The notes under the pieces were generated by a model. The model was not told the DNA's origin, ran no database searches, and saw only the letters and a list, made by a program, of their open reading frames with translations. This document shows, in pieces, positions 54,100 through 61,533 of a DNA stretch of 64,000 bases (positions are counted from its first letter, which is position 1; each line of letters begins with the position of its first letter). A program made the translations under genes and the position numbers. The DNA comes from an uncultured Fibrobacter sp. (GTDB lineage: Bacteria; Fibrobacterota; Fibrobacteria; Fibrobacterales; Fibrobacteraceae): the NCBI GenBank assembly GCA_900313675.1, contig OMSO01000012.1:17669-81668 (forward strand), written 5' to 3'.

Positions 54100-54472
54100 T
54101 TCCAGCTGCAAGAAATTTTTCTCTTGTAGATAAACTTTTTTTTGCGTCCGGCGAGACTCTCGACGGACGTTTTTTGTTTTTCGACAGACGAATTTCCACG
54201 TTCCGAAAAAAATTTTTCAAAAAAAATTCAAAAATTTTTCGCGACAAAAATCTCTTCGCGCTGTCTCAAAATGAAAAATTTTTCAGACAACAAAGCAAAA
54301 ACACTCTTATCAAAAACTTTTATCAAAACTTTGATTATCATTAAGTTATGAAATCAAAAAACGGCCTATTTTCACAAACAAAGTAACAAACAAGGGTCGC
54401 ACGCGTATAATGACAGATTTTTTCCTTGTCAATACCTTTTTGAAAAAAAAAGAAAAAAATTTCAAAAAAGTG
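54100..54472. other. Long AT-rich spacer
   Basis: About 370 bp of A/T runs, including TTTCGACAGACGAATTTCC and stretches such as AAAATTTTTCAAAAAAAATT around 54205-54235. No convincing open frame or hairpin array. It precedes the promoter of the H1-like gene and could hold an upstream regulatory or curved DNA region. Confidence 0.6.
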
Positions 54473-54501
54473 TTGATTATTTGTGAAAAAAGAGTTATTT
54501 T
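54473..54501 (+). promoter_or_regulatory. Promoter of the H1-like gene
   Basis: TTGATT (54473-54478), 17-nt spacer, TATTTT (54496-54501), in AT-rich context, 43 nt before ATG 54545. Confidence 0.72.
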
Positions 54502-54544
54502 ATAGCTATCAAATCGTTAAACCCTAAAAAAAGGAAAAAAAACA

Positions 54545-54814
54545 ATGGCTACAACAAAGAAACCCGCCGCTAAGAAACCCGCTGCCAAGAAGGTTGCCGC
54601 TAAGAAGCCCGCTGCCAAGAAGGCCGCTCCTGCTAAGAAGGCTGCCGCCAAGAAGCCCGCTGCCAAGAAGCCGGCTGCTAAGAAGGCTGCTCCTGCTAAG
54701 AAGGTTGCCGCTAAGAAGCCCGCTGCCAAGAAGGTTGCCGCCAAGAAGCCGGCTGCCAAGAAGGTCGCTGCTAAGAAGCCGGCTGCTAAGAAGGCTCCTG
54801 CCAAGAAGAAGTAA
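54545..54814 (+). CDS. Histone H1-like DNA-binding protein (KKPAAKK repeats), 89 aa
   Basis: Almost entirely KKPAAKK / KKAAPAK / KKVAAKK units; about a third of the residues are Lys and half are Ala. This is the lysine-rich tail type of histone H1, chlamydial Hc2-like proteins and some HU tails, without any folded DNA-binding domain. It should bind DNA or RNA by charge, possibly compacting the nucleoid. Strong promoter and terminator suggest high expression. The DNA is built from AAGAAGCCCGCTGCC-like units and could vary in copy number. Confidence 0.87.
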   Translation: MATTKKPAAKKPAAKKVAAKKPAAKKAAPAKKAAAKKPAAKKPAAKKAAPAKKVAAKKPAAKKVAAKKPAAKKVAAKKPAAKKAPAKKK

Positions 54815-54836
54815 TTCTTTTCTCTCCTTTACAGAG

Positions 54837-54867
54837 CGGAGTTCCCTACGGGACTCCGTTCTTTTTT
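54837..54867 (+). terminator. Terminator of the H1-like gene
   Basis: CGGAGTTCCC-TAC-GGGACTCCG (one bulged T) followed by TTCTTTTTT, 22 nt after the stop codon. Confidence 0.85.
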
Positions 54868-54921
54868 GTCCCGTCCGCCATCCTCTCTGGAAAATCGGCG
54901 GACATTTTCTATTTTATAGTC

Positions 54922-55416
54922 ATGATTTCAGAAAAAGACCTGTCGGAACTGGAAAAAATCCCCCTGGATGAGCGGATCACCCGCGTCGAGAACCTGCTGA
55001 AAGACAAGGAAAGCCCCCGCCCCTTCGAGCTGGGCCTGCTGCTCGCCCTGAAGATGGGTCAAGAAATCCGCGAAAAGAAACCCCTGGGTTCCGAATCCGG
55101 CGACCTGGTGGCCAGCTGGAGCGGCAAGCACCCCGAATCCGTAGTGGAAGAAGCCATCGCTTTTGCCAAGGAGTTCCTGCTGAACCCGGCAAAGATCGCC
55201 GAGAAGATCAAGGCGGGACTCAAGGGAGACGAAAGGTCCGAGGCGCAAGGTGCAAACGACAAAGGGGAAAGCCTTCCCCTCGCGTCCGACGATGCGGCCG
55301 CTACCCCTTCCAGCGGGGACACACCACCTAAAGGTGGCCATGCCCACATAAGCGCTGAAGCGCTAAGTGGTCAAAGGCCGCAACGCCCCGAGAATCCGGA
55401 GGCAGAAAATGGATAA
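54922..55416 (+). CDS. Protein of unknown function with low-complexity C-terminus, 164 aa
   Basis: Helical N-terminal part (about 1-105: MISEKDLSELEKIPLDERIT, RPFELGLLLALKMGQEIREK, PESVVEEAIAFAKEFLLNPA) then a disordered tail. The tail DNA contains small hairpins (GGGGAAAGCCTTCCCC, CCACCTAAAGGTGG, AGCGCTGAAGCGCT), so it may be spacer-derived. Start ATG 54922; CTATTTTATAGT promoter-like block 7-12 nt upstream. Overlaps ppx by 8 bp, suggesting cotranscription. Family not recognised. Confidence 0.72.
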   Translation: MISEKDLSELEKIPLDERITRVENLLKDKESPRPFELGLLLALKMGQEIREKKPLGSESGDLVASWSGKHPESVVEEAIAFAKEFLLNPAKIAEKIKAGLKGDERSEAQGANDKGESLPLASDDAAATPSSGDTPPKGGHAHISAEALSGQRPQRPENPEAENG

Positions 55417-56395
55417 ACGACTGCTCGCCACCGTCGATATCGGGAGCCACAGCTGCATTCTGCTCATCGCCGCCTTTGAACCCGCCGAGAGCTCAACCGC
55501 TCTTCGTCATCCTCGCGAAGGCGAGGATCCGCTCGCCGTGGCGCAAGTTTCTGCTGACGAAAACACTTCAACCGCCGAAGCGGAAGGCATCGAACCCCGC
55601 AAAGTCCTGGTCCCGAAACTCCAGAAGGTGGAAATCTGCCGTCTGGGCGAAGACATTTACGACTCCGGCCGCATCTCCGAAGAAAAAATCCAGGACCTGT
55701 GCCGAATCATGACCAAGTTCCGCATGGACCTCCACGCCCTGGGCGTGGAACTGAAGGCCGCCGCCATGACGGAGGCCATGCGCCGTGCCGAAAACCAGGA
55801 AGAAGTGCTGGACGCCGTGGAGAAAGCCCTCTGGATGCGTCCGAGAATCATCTCCGGCGAAGAAGAGGCGGCTCTCACCTACCGTTCCGTGAAGGAATGG
55901 CACGGCGAAGGCATCGTGACCATCGATATCGGCGGCGGATCGACGGAAATTTCCAACGGCGCCACCGGTTTTTCCATTCCGGTAGGCGCCCTCAAGATGT
56001 TCAAGGCCATGGGGCCGATCCCCGGTCCGGAATACAAGAAGTTCGTGAAGGAAACCTTCAAGGAAGTTTCGTTCAAGGGCATGACCAAGAAGCCGGTTTA
56101 CCTTATCGGCGGTACGGGAACAGCACTTGCCATGGTGTTCAAGAACCTCTCCCAGTTCGACTACAAGGCCATCGAAGGCCTGGAAATGAGCATTGCAGAC
56201 CTGGAAGCCGTCACCACCCGCATATCCAACCTGTCCAAGGAACTCCGGGCCATGCTCCCGGGTCTTGAAAACGGACGGAGCGACGTCATCATCTGCGGCC
56301 TGTTCTGGCTCCGCTCCCTGCTGGAAAAGCTCCGGGTCGAAACATTTAGAATAAGCACCGCTGGGCTCCGTTTCGGACTACTGTATGAGAATTAA
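55409..56395 (+). CDS. Ppx/GppA-family exopolyphosphatase/pppGpp phosphatase, with REP-derived insert, 328 aa
   Basis: ASKHA-fold phosphatase: VDIGSHSCILLIAAF (phosphate 1 loop), ISGEEEAALTYRS and VTIDIGGGSTEIS, ending before the C-terminal HD domain that longer Ppx proteins have. Splits phosphate from polyphosphate or pppGpp. Start ATG 55409 after GGAGGCAGAAA; an upstream frame is rejected. The insert between the first two core strands (about residues 28-60) includes bases 55506-55529, identical over 24 nt to the spacer REP at 44630; it codes RHPREGEDP and keeps frame. Overlaps the upstream gene by 8 bp and the RsuA-type gene by 11 bp. Confidence 0.87.
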   Translation: MDKRLLATVDIGSHSCILLIAAFEPAESSTALRHPREGEDPLAVAQVSADENTSTAEAEGIEPRKVLVPKLQKVEICRLGEDIYDSGRISEEKIQDLCRIMTKFRMDLHALGVELKAAAMTEAMRRAENQEEVLDAVEKALWMRPRIISGEEEAALTYRSVKEWHGEGIVTIDIGGGSTEISNGATGFSIPVGALKMFKAMGPIPGPEYKKFVKETFKEVSFKGMTKKPVYLIGGTGTALAMVFKNLSQFDYKAIEGLEMSIADLEAVTTRISNLSKELRAMLPGLENGRSDVIICGLFWLRSLLEKLRVETFRISTAGLRFGLLYEN

Positions 56396-57110
56396 CAAGT
56401 TCATTTCCCTGTGTGGAATCGCGAGCCGTCGGGCCGCCGAGGCCCTGATCGAAGAAGGCCGCGTGCAGGTGAACGGCGTGACCATCAGCGACCTGGGCCA
56501 CCAGGTGGACGAGACCGCCGACACCGTCTTAGTGGACGGCAAGCCTGCGAAACTCCCCCGCAGGACCACCACCATCCTTTTCCACAAGCCGCCTGGATGC
56601 GTGTGCACCAAGGACGACCCTCAGGGCCGCCGTACCGTATACGACTACCTGCCTCCCGGATACCACCAGCTGAAATACGTGGGCCGCCTGGACCTGCAGA
56701 GCCGCGGGCTGTTGCTGTTCACCGACGACGGGGAACTGCTCCACCGGCTCACCCACCCGAGCTACGAGATTCCCCGGACCTACAACGTGTGGACTACCAA
56801 GCCCCTGAGCGAAAGTGCCGCCCAGAAGCTGGTGGACGGTGTAGACATCCGGGACCCCGAAGATCCAGACGCCAAGGAAGACATCGCGTTTGCCACCGAC
56901 GTTTACCTGGAAAAGGGATACGCCGAACTCACCCTCATCGAAGGCAAGAACCGCGAAATCCGCCGGATGATGCGGGCCCTGGGCTACGAGATTCGCGACC
57001 TGAAGCGCATCAGCTACTGCAAGATTCGGCTCGGCGATTTACCCGCCGGCGAATACCGGGAACTCACCCCCGACGAGATGAACAAACTTAGACAGGCGGT
57101 AGGACTGTAG
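56385..57110 (+). CDS. RsuA/RluB-family rRNA pseudouridine synthase, 241 aa
   Basis: N-terminal S4 RNA-binding domain (MRINKFISLCGIASRRAAEA, ALIEEGRVQVNGV) and pseudouridine synthase domain with catalytic Asp in GRLDLQSRGLLLFTDDG, then KTYNVWT-type RTYNVWTTKP and LIEGKNREIRRMM. Isomerises a uridine in 16S or 23S rRNA; the RluB-like spacing suggests 23S, but RsuA versus RluB versus RluE cannot be decided. Start overlaps ppx by 11 bp. Last gene before a large repeat spacer. Confidence 0.92.
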   Translation: MRINKFISLCGIASRRAAEALIEEGRVQVNGVTISDLGHQVDETADTVLVDGKPAKLPRRTTTILFHKPPGCVCTKDDPQGRRTVYDYLPPGYHQLKYVGRLDLQSRGLLLFTDDGELLHRLTHPSYEIPRTYNVWTTKPLSESAAQKLVDGVDIRDPEDPDAKEDIAFATDVYLEKGYAELTLIEGKNREIRRMMRALGYEIRDLKRISYCKIRLGDLPAGEYRELTPDEMNKLRQAVGL

Positions 57111-57111
57111 G

Positions 57112-57284
57112 CCTGAGTTGTGAGTTGTGAGTTATGAGTGGTGAGTTATGAGTGGTGAGTAGTGAGTGGTGAGTTATGAGGTATGAGGCACGAACCTCAA
57201 AGGGAGCCTTTGGCGACCGAGCTCACACCTCAAAGCGAAGCGACCTCAAACCCCTATCCCCTAGATCCTATCCCCTAGCCCCTA
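57112..57284. repeat. Heptamer array plus ~90-nt element copy C and 14-mers
   Basis: TGAGTTG/TGAGTGG/TGAGTTA units (57115-57180), then copy C (57174-57264), then CTAGATCCTATCCCCTAG units up to the phosphatase start. Confidence 0.92.
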
Positions 57285-57287
57285 AAC

Positions 57288-58118
57288 ATGACCAAACGTA
57301 CATTATATATAGGTGACATCCACGGCTGTGCCGACGAACTGGAACGGATTATCGACGCCTTCGGGTTCGTGCGGGGCAAGGACACCCTGTACCAGACCGG
57401 CGACATCATCAACAAGGGCCCCGACATGATGCGGGCTTTAAGGACCGTGCTGGATCTCGGAATTTTGACCGTCCGCGGAAACCACGAAGAGCACTTGATC
57501 CGCATGATGGAAACACCCCAAACGGAGTGGACCGAAAAGCAGAAGAACCGCTTTGCAAAGCTCTCCCTGGAGGAATGGACATTTATCCGGGACACGGTAA
57601 AGGACTGGCCTCTTTGGCGGGACACGCCCCACGCCCTGCTGGTCCATGCGGGCCTGGAACCCGGAAAGACCCGCCTCGAGGACATGAGCCCGAAGGTGCT
57701 GCTCTCCATACGCATGTGGAATGAACGGCCCTGGTTCGAGCAGGTCAACTGGCCAAAGACCGTAGTGTTCGGGCACTGGGCCAAGATGGGATTCGTGAAC
57801 CGCCCAGGGTTCATCGGGCTGGATTCCGGCTGTGTCTATGGCAAAAAACTGACCGCCTGGTGTCCCGAAGAAGACAAGTTCTACGAAGTTCCTGCCGCCC
57901 GGGAGTACGCCCCCGTCAAGGACAAGGCGAAGGAGTCCGAAGGGGCGCCCTGCAAGGTGCTGGGCGACAACACCCCGAACTATGTTCCGCCCAAGACCTT
58001 CGACGAAATCAAGGCGAAAATCGCCCAAGGGGAAATCGCGCCCGCCGACGATTCCGAAGAGGAAAAGTCCATCCGCAAGGCAAGTCCTTCCATCAGCGCC
58101 GAATGGGCTGGATATTAG
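57288..58118 (+). CDS. Metallophosphoesterase (PPP/ApaH-like), 276 aa
   Basis: Calcineurin-like core with GDIHGC (residue 9), TGDIINKGP, VRGNHEEHL and later LLVHAGLEPGK and GHWAK motifs, the dinuclear-metal ligands of serine/threonine phosphatases and ApaH (diadenosine tetraphosphatase). The C-terminal ~70 residues (PAAREYAPVKDKAKES to the end) are a hydrophilic extension. Substrate could be phosphoprotein or Ap4A. The start ATG lies right after spacer repeat with no visible SD. Confidence 0.87.
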   Translation: MTKRTLYIGDIHGCADELERIIDAFGFVRGKDTLYQTGDIINKGPDMMRALRTVLDLGILTVRGNHEEHLIRMMETPQTEWTEKQKNRFAKLSLEEWTFIRDTVKDWPLWRDTPHALLVHAGLEPGKTRLEDMSPKVLLSIRMWNERPWFEQVNWPKTVVFGHWAKMGFVNRPGFIGLDSGCVYGKKLTAWCPEEDKFYEVPAAREYAPVKDKAKESEGAPCKVLGDNTPNYVPPKTFDEIKAKIAQGEIAPADDSEEEKSIRKASPSISAEWAGY

Positions 58119-58275
58119 AGGTGTGAGGTATGAGGTGTGAGGTCGGCGCAAAGCGCCTCTGAGGCTTAAGGACGAAACAATATACTTACCTCAGGCCCTT
58201 TTTCGTCATGTTCGCGAAGGCGAACATCTACTAGAAGAAACAAATAGATCCTCGCCTGCGCGAGGATGACGTTTC
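58119..58275. repeat. Heptamers and BIME-like REP pair upstream of nadA
   Basis: GAGGTATGAGGTGTGAGG units, then GTCATGTTCGCGAAGGCGAA (about 58208-58230), CTACTAGAAGAAACAAATAG linker and GATCCTCGCCTGCGCGAGGA then TGACG (about 58248-58272). Same layout as the pairs at 42837 and 44630. Confidence 0.88.
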
Positions 58276-58328
58276 TGGAGGGGTTTCTTTTTCTATTTTA
58301 TATTGGGAACTATATCACGGATCTTCTC

Positions 58329-59345
58329 ATGACTGTCGACGACCTCTACAACCGCCTAAGCACCATCAAGCCCGGCGTGGTGCTCTGCACCTACACCCGC
58401 GAAAAATGCGAGCAGATGCTCCCGCTGATTAACGAAATCAACCAGCTCAAAAAGGAGCGTGACGCGGTGATTCTCGCCCACAGCTACTGTGCCCCCGAAA
58501 TCGTGCTGGGAGTTGCCGACTTCAGTGGCGACAGCTTCAAGCTGAGCCAGGACGCCACCAAAGTGTCTGCAAAGAACATCGTGTTTTCTGCCGTGCAGTT
58601 CATGGGCGAAACCGCCAAGATCCTGAACCCCGAAAAAGACGTGCTGATTCCGGGGCCCCTTACGGGCTGTAGCCTCGCCGACTCCATCACCGGAGCCGAA
58701 GTCCTGGAACTCCGCAAAAAGTACCCCGACCACACCTTCGTCTGCTACATCAACACCACTGCCGACGTGAAGGCGGCCTGCGACGTGTGCGTCACCAGCG
58801 GGAACGTGATGAAAATCGTGTCCAGCCTGGAAAACGACAAGATCGTGTTCGTTCCCGACGGCCTCATGGGCAAGAACCTTACCGAAGAACTCAAGAAGCG
58901 GGGCATCAACAAGGAAATCGTGCTCTACTCCGGCAGCTGCTACGTTCACGAGACCTACGACTCCGAACTGATTGCCTTTTTCCGGGAACAGAACCCGGGC
59001 CTGAAGGTGGTAAGCCACCCCGAATGCCACCCCGGCGTAGCCCTCTTGAGCGACTACGTAGGCTCAACCGGCCAGATGGTGGACTACATCAAGAACCAGC
59101 CCGAGGGCACCAAGTTCCTGCTGCTCACGGAATGCGGCCTGAATGCCCGCATGCAATACGAGTTCCCCGACAAGGAATTCGTGGGGAGCTGCAGCATGTG
59201 CAAGTACATGAAGAGCAATTCCCTGGAAAACATTTTGGAGACGCTTCGCCACCCCGAAAAGGCGAAGCATGTGCAGTTGGATGAGTCCGTGCGTGTCGCC
59301 GCCAAGAAGTGCATCGACGCTATGTTCTACTATGCGGGGAAATAA
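58329..59345 (+). CDS. nadA: Quinolinate synthase A, 338 aa
   Basis: Condenses iminoaspartate with DHAP to quinolinate for NAD synthesis; a [4Fe-4S] enzyme. ILAHSYCAPEIVLGVADFSG, FVCYINTTADVKAACDVCVT, PDGLMGKNL, SHPECHPGV and EFVGSCSMCKYMKSNSLENI show the family blocks and Cys residues for the cluster. Start ATG 58329; an upstream in-frame start at 58266 would add spacer-coded residues. TATATT (58299-58304) is 24 nt upstream. nadB and nadC are not in the window. Confidence 0.95.
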   Translation: MTVDDLYNRLSTIKPGVVLCTYTREKCEQMLPLINEINQLKKERDAVILAHSYCAPEIVLGVADFSGDSFKLSQDATKVSAKNIVFSAVQFMGETAKILNPEKDVLIPGPLTGCSLADSITGAEVLELRKKYPDHTFVCYINTTADVKAACDVCVTSGNVMKIVSSLENDKIVFVPDGLMGKNLTEELKKRGINKEIVLYSGSCYVHETYDSELIAFFREQNPGLKVVSHPECHPGVALLSDYVGSTGQMVDYIKNQPEGTKFLLLTECGLNARMQYEFPDKEFVGSCSMCKYMKSNSLENILETLRHPEKAKHVQLDESVRVAAKKCIDAMFYYAGK

Positions 59346-59352
59346 GGTTTGA

Positions 59353-59458
59353 ACGCCTAGATGGCGGATCAAGTCCGCCATGACGTCCTCCAGCCTAGTT
59401 CAACGTCATTCCGGGCTAGTTAAACGTCATTCCGGGCTTGACCCGGAATCTAGAATAA
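59353..59458. repeat. REP-like palindromes with GTCAT/CTAGA borders
   Basis: ATGGCGGA-TCAAG-TCCGCCAT, then ACGTCATTCCGGGC twice and GTCATTCCGGGCTTGACCCGG before AATCTAGA (stem CCGGGC..GACCCGG). Second class of palindrome, bounded by GTCAT and CTAGA. Confidence 0.82.
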
Positions 59459-59467
59459 GGTCCTGTA

Positions 59468-59473
59468 TATAAT
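59468..59473 (+). promoter_or_regulatory. -10 element TATAAT of the 59487 gene
   Basis: Perfect TATAAT, 13 nt before ATG 59487, so the leader is expected to be about 6 nt. No SD. A -35 is not clear because the region is REP. Confidence 0.6.
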
Positions 59474-59486
59474 CTGAATCAATTCT

Positions 59487-60149
59487 ATGAAAAAACTCGT
59501 TCTACTTTTTTTCATAATCTTCGCCGTCACCGCGGCAAGCGCTTACGAAGAGAACTACTGGCCTCGTTCCTACTTTGTACGGGCGGGCATGGGCGTTACC
59601 GCCACCATCGGAGACCTTAATGAACGTCCCGTAAGCGTCAAGGACACCAACGGGAACAAGTTCAAGACCTACCCGCCCGACATGGCTCTCATGGGCGACC
59701 CGGAGCTCCTCCTGGGCGTAAACATCAGGGAATTCACCCTGGCGGTGGCGTTCCAGTACTGGAAACAGCAAGAGGAACTGGTGAAAATCTCCGCAGAGGA
59801 AAGTACCCGTTTCTGGCGGTTGGGCTTTGAATTCTACTACAACTTTTTCTGGCCGGACTATTTCCAGGTGGGCCTGGGTGCCGGTTTCTCCTACACCAGC
59901 GTCAAGACCGAAAACAGTGCCTTCCACGGCGAAGACCTGGGAGACACGGAATTCATGGGTTCCGGTATCGGCCTCATGGCAAACGTGCAGTATTATTTCA
60001 CCAACGAAATCGCCATCATTCCGGCCGTAAAGTTTTACCGGAACTGGTTCAAGAACGTCTATACCGACGATAGCGAAAACCAGGAACTGGATCCGTTCCT
60101 GTGGCAGACCTTCATTTCGGCCTCCATATCCCTGCAATTCCAGTTCTAG
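59487..60149 (+). CDS. Outer-membrane beta-barrel-like protein, 220 aa
   Basis: Signal peptide (MKKLVLLFFIIFAVTAASAY). The mature part alternates hydrophobic and polar residues in strands (YFVRAGMGVTATIGDL, FTLAVAFQYWKQQEELV, FWRLGFEFYYNFFWPDYFQV, GIGLMANVQYYFTN) and ends SASISLQFQF with a C-terminal Phe, typical of small eight-stranded OmpA/OmpX-like barrels. Function unknown. 38 bp before a second barrel-like gene, probably the same unit. Confidence 0.78.
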   Translation: MKKLVLLFFIIFAVTAASAYEENYWPRSYFVRAGMGVTATIGDLNERPVSVKDTNGNKFKTYPPDMALMGDPELLLGVNIREFTLAVAFQYWKQQEELVKISAEESTRFWRLGFEFYYNFFWPDYFQVGLGAGFSYTSVKTENSAFHGEDLGDTEFMGSGIGLMANVQYYFTNEIAIIPAVKFYRNWFKNVYTDDSENQELDPFLWQTFISASISLQFQF

Positions 60150-60187
60150 GCTAAACGGGGGGCTTGAATTTATCTAAATTTGGGCCC

Positions 60188-61342
60188 ATGAAAACGCCTT
60201 TCAAGCTATTTCTGGTTGCAGGACTGTGCTTGGCGGCTGTGGCGCACGCCATGGACGACAAGGGCTACGCCTCCATCTACGAGTCCATCGCCGCTTTTGA
60301 AAATCGCCCTGGTGGAGATGCTAGGATATTCAACCGTCCGGGCTATGTGAAGCCCATCATCACCAACCTCGCCCCTGTGCTGAACAGCAACTGGTACGTG
60401 AGCGCTACGGTTCCCCAGAGCATGACCTTCGAAGCGGGACTCCCCTTCGCCATTATCCCCATCGGGAGCGACGACCGCTCCTTCTCGGAAAACGGAGCAA
60501 GTGTCCCTACCATCTTTGGCGACCATGGTGACCCACTGAACTACGACCCCACCGTTTACGGTAACGAGACACTCCACAATTTGGGCGTTTTCACCTACCC
60601 CTACCTGCAGCTGGCCGGAGGTTTCTACCATGCTAGACTGGTGCTTCGCGGCATGTGGCTCCCCGCCGTTAGCGAACTCCAGAAATTCAACCTCATCGGT
60701 ATCGGCCTGCAATACAGTTTTGGCCACCTTTTCCAGTACATGCTGCCCAAGCCCGCCCAGGGCTTGGACGTGAGCCTGGTGCTGGGTTACAGTTCCAGTG
60801 GCATCAGCTACCAGCCCGAAGATTACGAAGGCTCTCTTGACCTGGACATTTCTGCATTTACCTTTGACCTGGTCATCGGATACAAGCCCCTCGAAATGGT
60901 AGAAGTCATGCTGACTCTCGGCTACCAGAGCGGGAGCATGGCCTCCAGCGGTCACCTGGTGAGCCACGCCGAAGGCTGGAACGGGCAGTCTATCGACCCG
61001 AACATTACCGTAGACGGAAACGACGGTTTCAAGTTCGGCCTGGCCGTAGCCTTCCAGTTCGGTTCGTCGTTCCATCCGGTGCTGGGCTACGATTACGCGG
61101 GCAAGTCCAGCTTCACCACCAACGTGCTCTACTTCAAGCAGCAGTTCGGCAAGGACAAAACTCCCGACGAAATCGCCAAGGAAAAGGGCTACGTGCGTGG
61201 CGGCAGCGTTTCCAACGACGAAGAAGAGTCGGAAGAAACTCCGAAAGCCAAGAAGAAAAAGGCTCTAAAGAAAAAGAAGGTTGTTGAAGAGGAATCCGCG
61301 TCCGACGCAGACGATGAGTTCTCCGAGTTTGATGAAGAATAG
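60188..61342 (+). CDS. Outer-membrane or secreted protein with acidic-basic C-terminal tail, 384 aa
   Basis: Start ATG 60188 gives signal MKTPFKLFLVAGLCLAAVAHA. Strand-rich body (YLQLAGGFYHARLVLRGMWL, FNLIGIGLQYSFGHLFQYM, DVSLVLGYSSSGISY, FKFGLAVAFQFGSSF), then a hydrophilic tail of about 40 residues rich in E, K and D (KAKKKKALKKKK, SDADDEFSEFDEE). The tail cannot be a barrel strand and would face the periplasm or be bound by other proteins. Possibly pairs with the gene upstream. Family not recognised. Confidence 0.72.
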   Translation: MKTPFKLFLVAGLCLAAVAHAMDDKGYASIYESIAAFENRPGGDARIFNRPGYVKPIITNLAPVLNSNWYVSATVPQSMTFEAGLPFAIIPIGSDDRSFSENGASVPTIFGDHGDPLNYDPTVYGNETLHNLGVFTYPYLQLAGGFYHARLVLRGMWLPAVSELQKFNLIGIGLQYSFGHLFQYMLPKPAQGLDVSLVLGYSSSGISYQPEDYEGSLDLDISAFTFDLVIGYKPLEMVEVMLTLGYQSGSMASSGHLVSHAEGWNGQSIDPNITVDGNDGFKFGLAVAFQFGSSFHPVLGYDYAGKSSFTTNVLYFKQQFGKDKTPDEIAKEKGYVRGGSVSNDEEESEETPKAKKKKALKKKKVVEEESASDADDEFSEFDEE

Positions 61343-61349
61343 CGTTTAA

Positions 61350-61408
61350 CGTCATGGCGGCCTTGAGCCGCCATCTAGATTCCGGGTCAAACCCGGAATG
61401 ACGTAGGA
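61350..61408. repeat. REP-like palindrome pair
   Basis: GTCATGGCGGC-CTTGA-GCCGCCAT then CTAGATTCCGGGT-CAAA-CCCGGAATGAC; second-class REPs in tandem. The rest of the 190-bp gap before cstA is AT-rich and empty. Confidence 0.85.
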
Positions 61409-61533
61409 GCTGAGCGATGCAGAAAAATGTTTACATGTTTCTATATCCGAAGCGAACTAGTCATGCCCCAAAGGGGAATGACGAGGTTTGAAAAAATTTT
61501 GTAGATGATTCTAATTTCTAAGGTAGGCAAAAG

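Noticed and set aside
54100..54472. AT-rich region as a replication origin
   Set aside because: No DnaA boxes or dnaA/dnaN neighbourhood seen.
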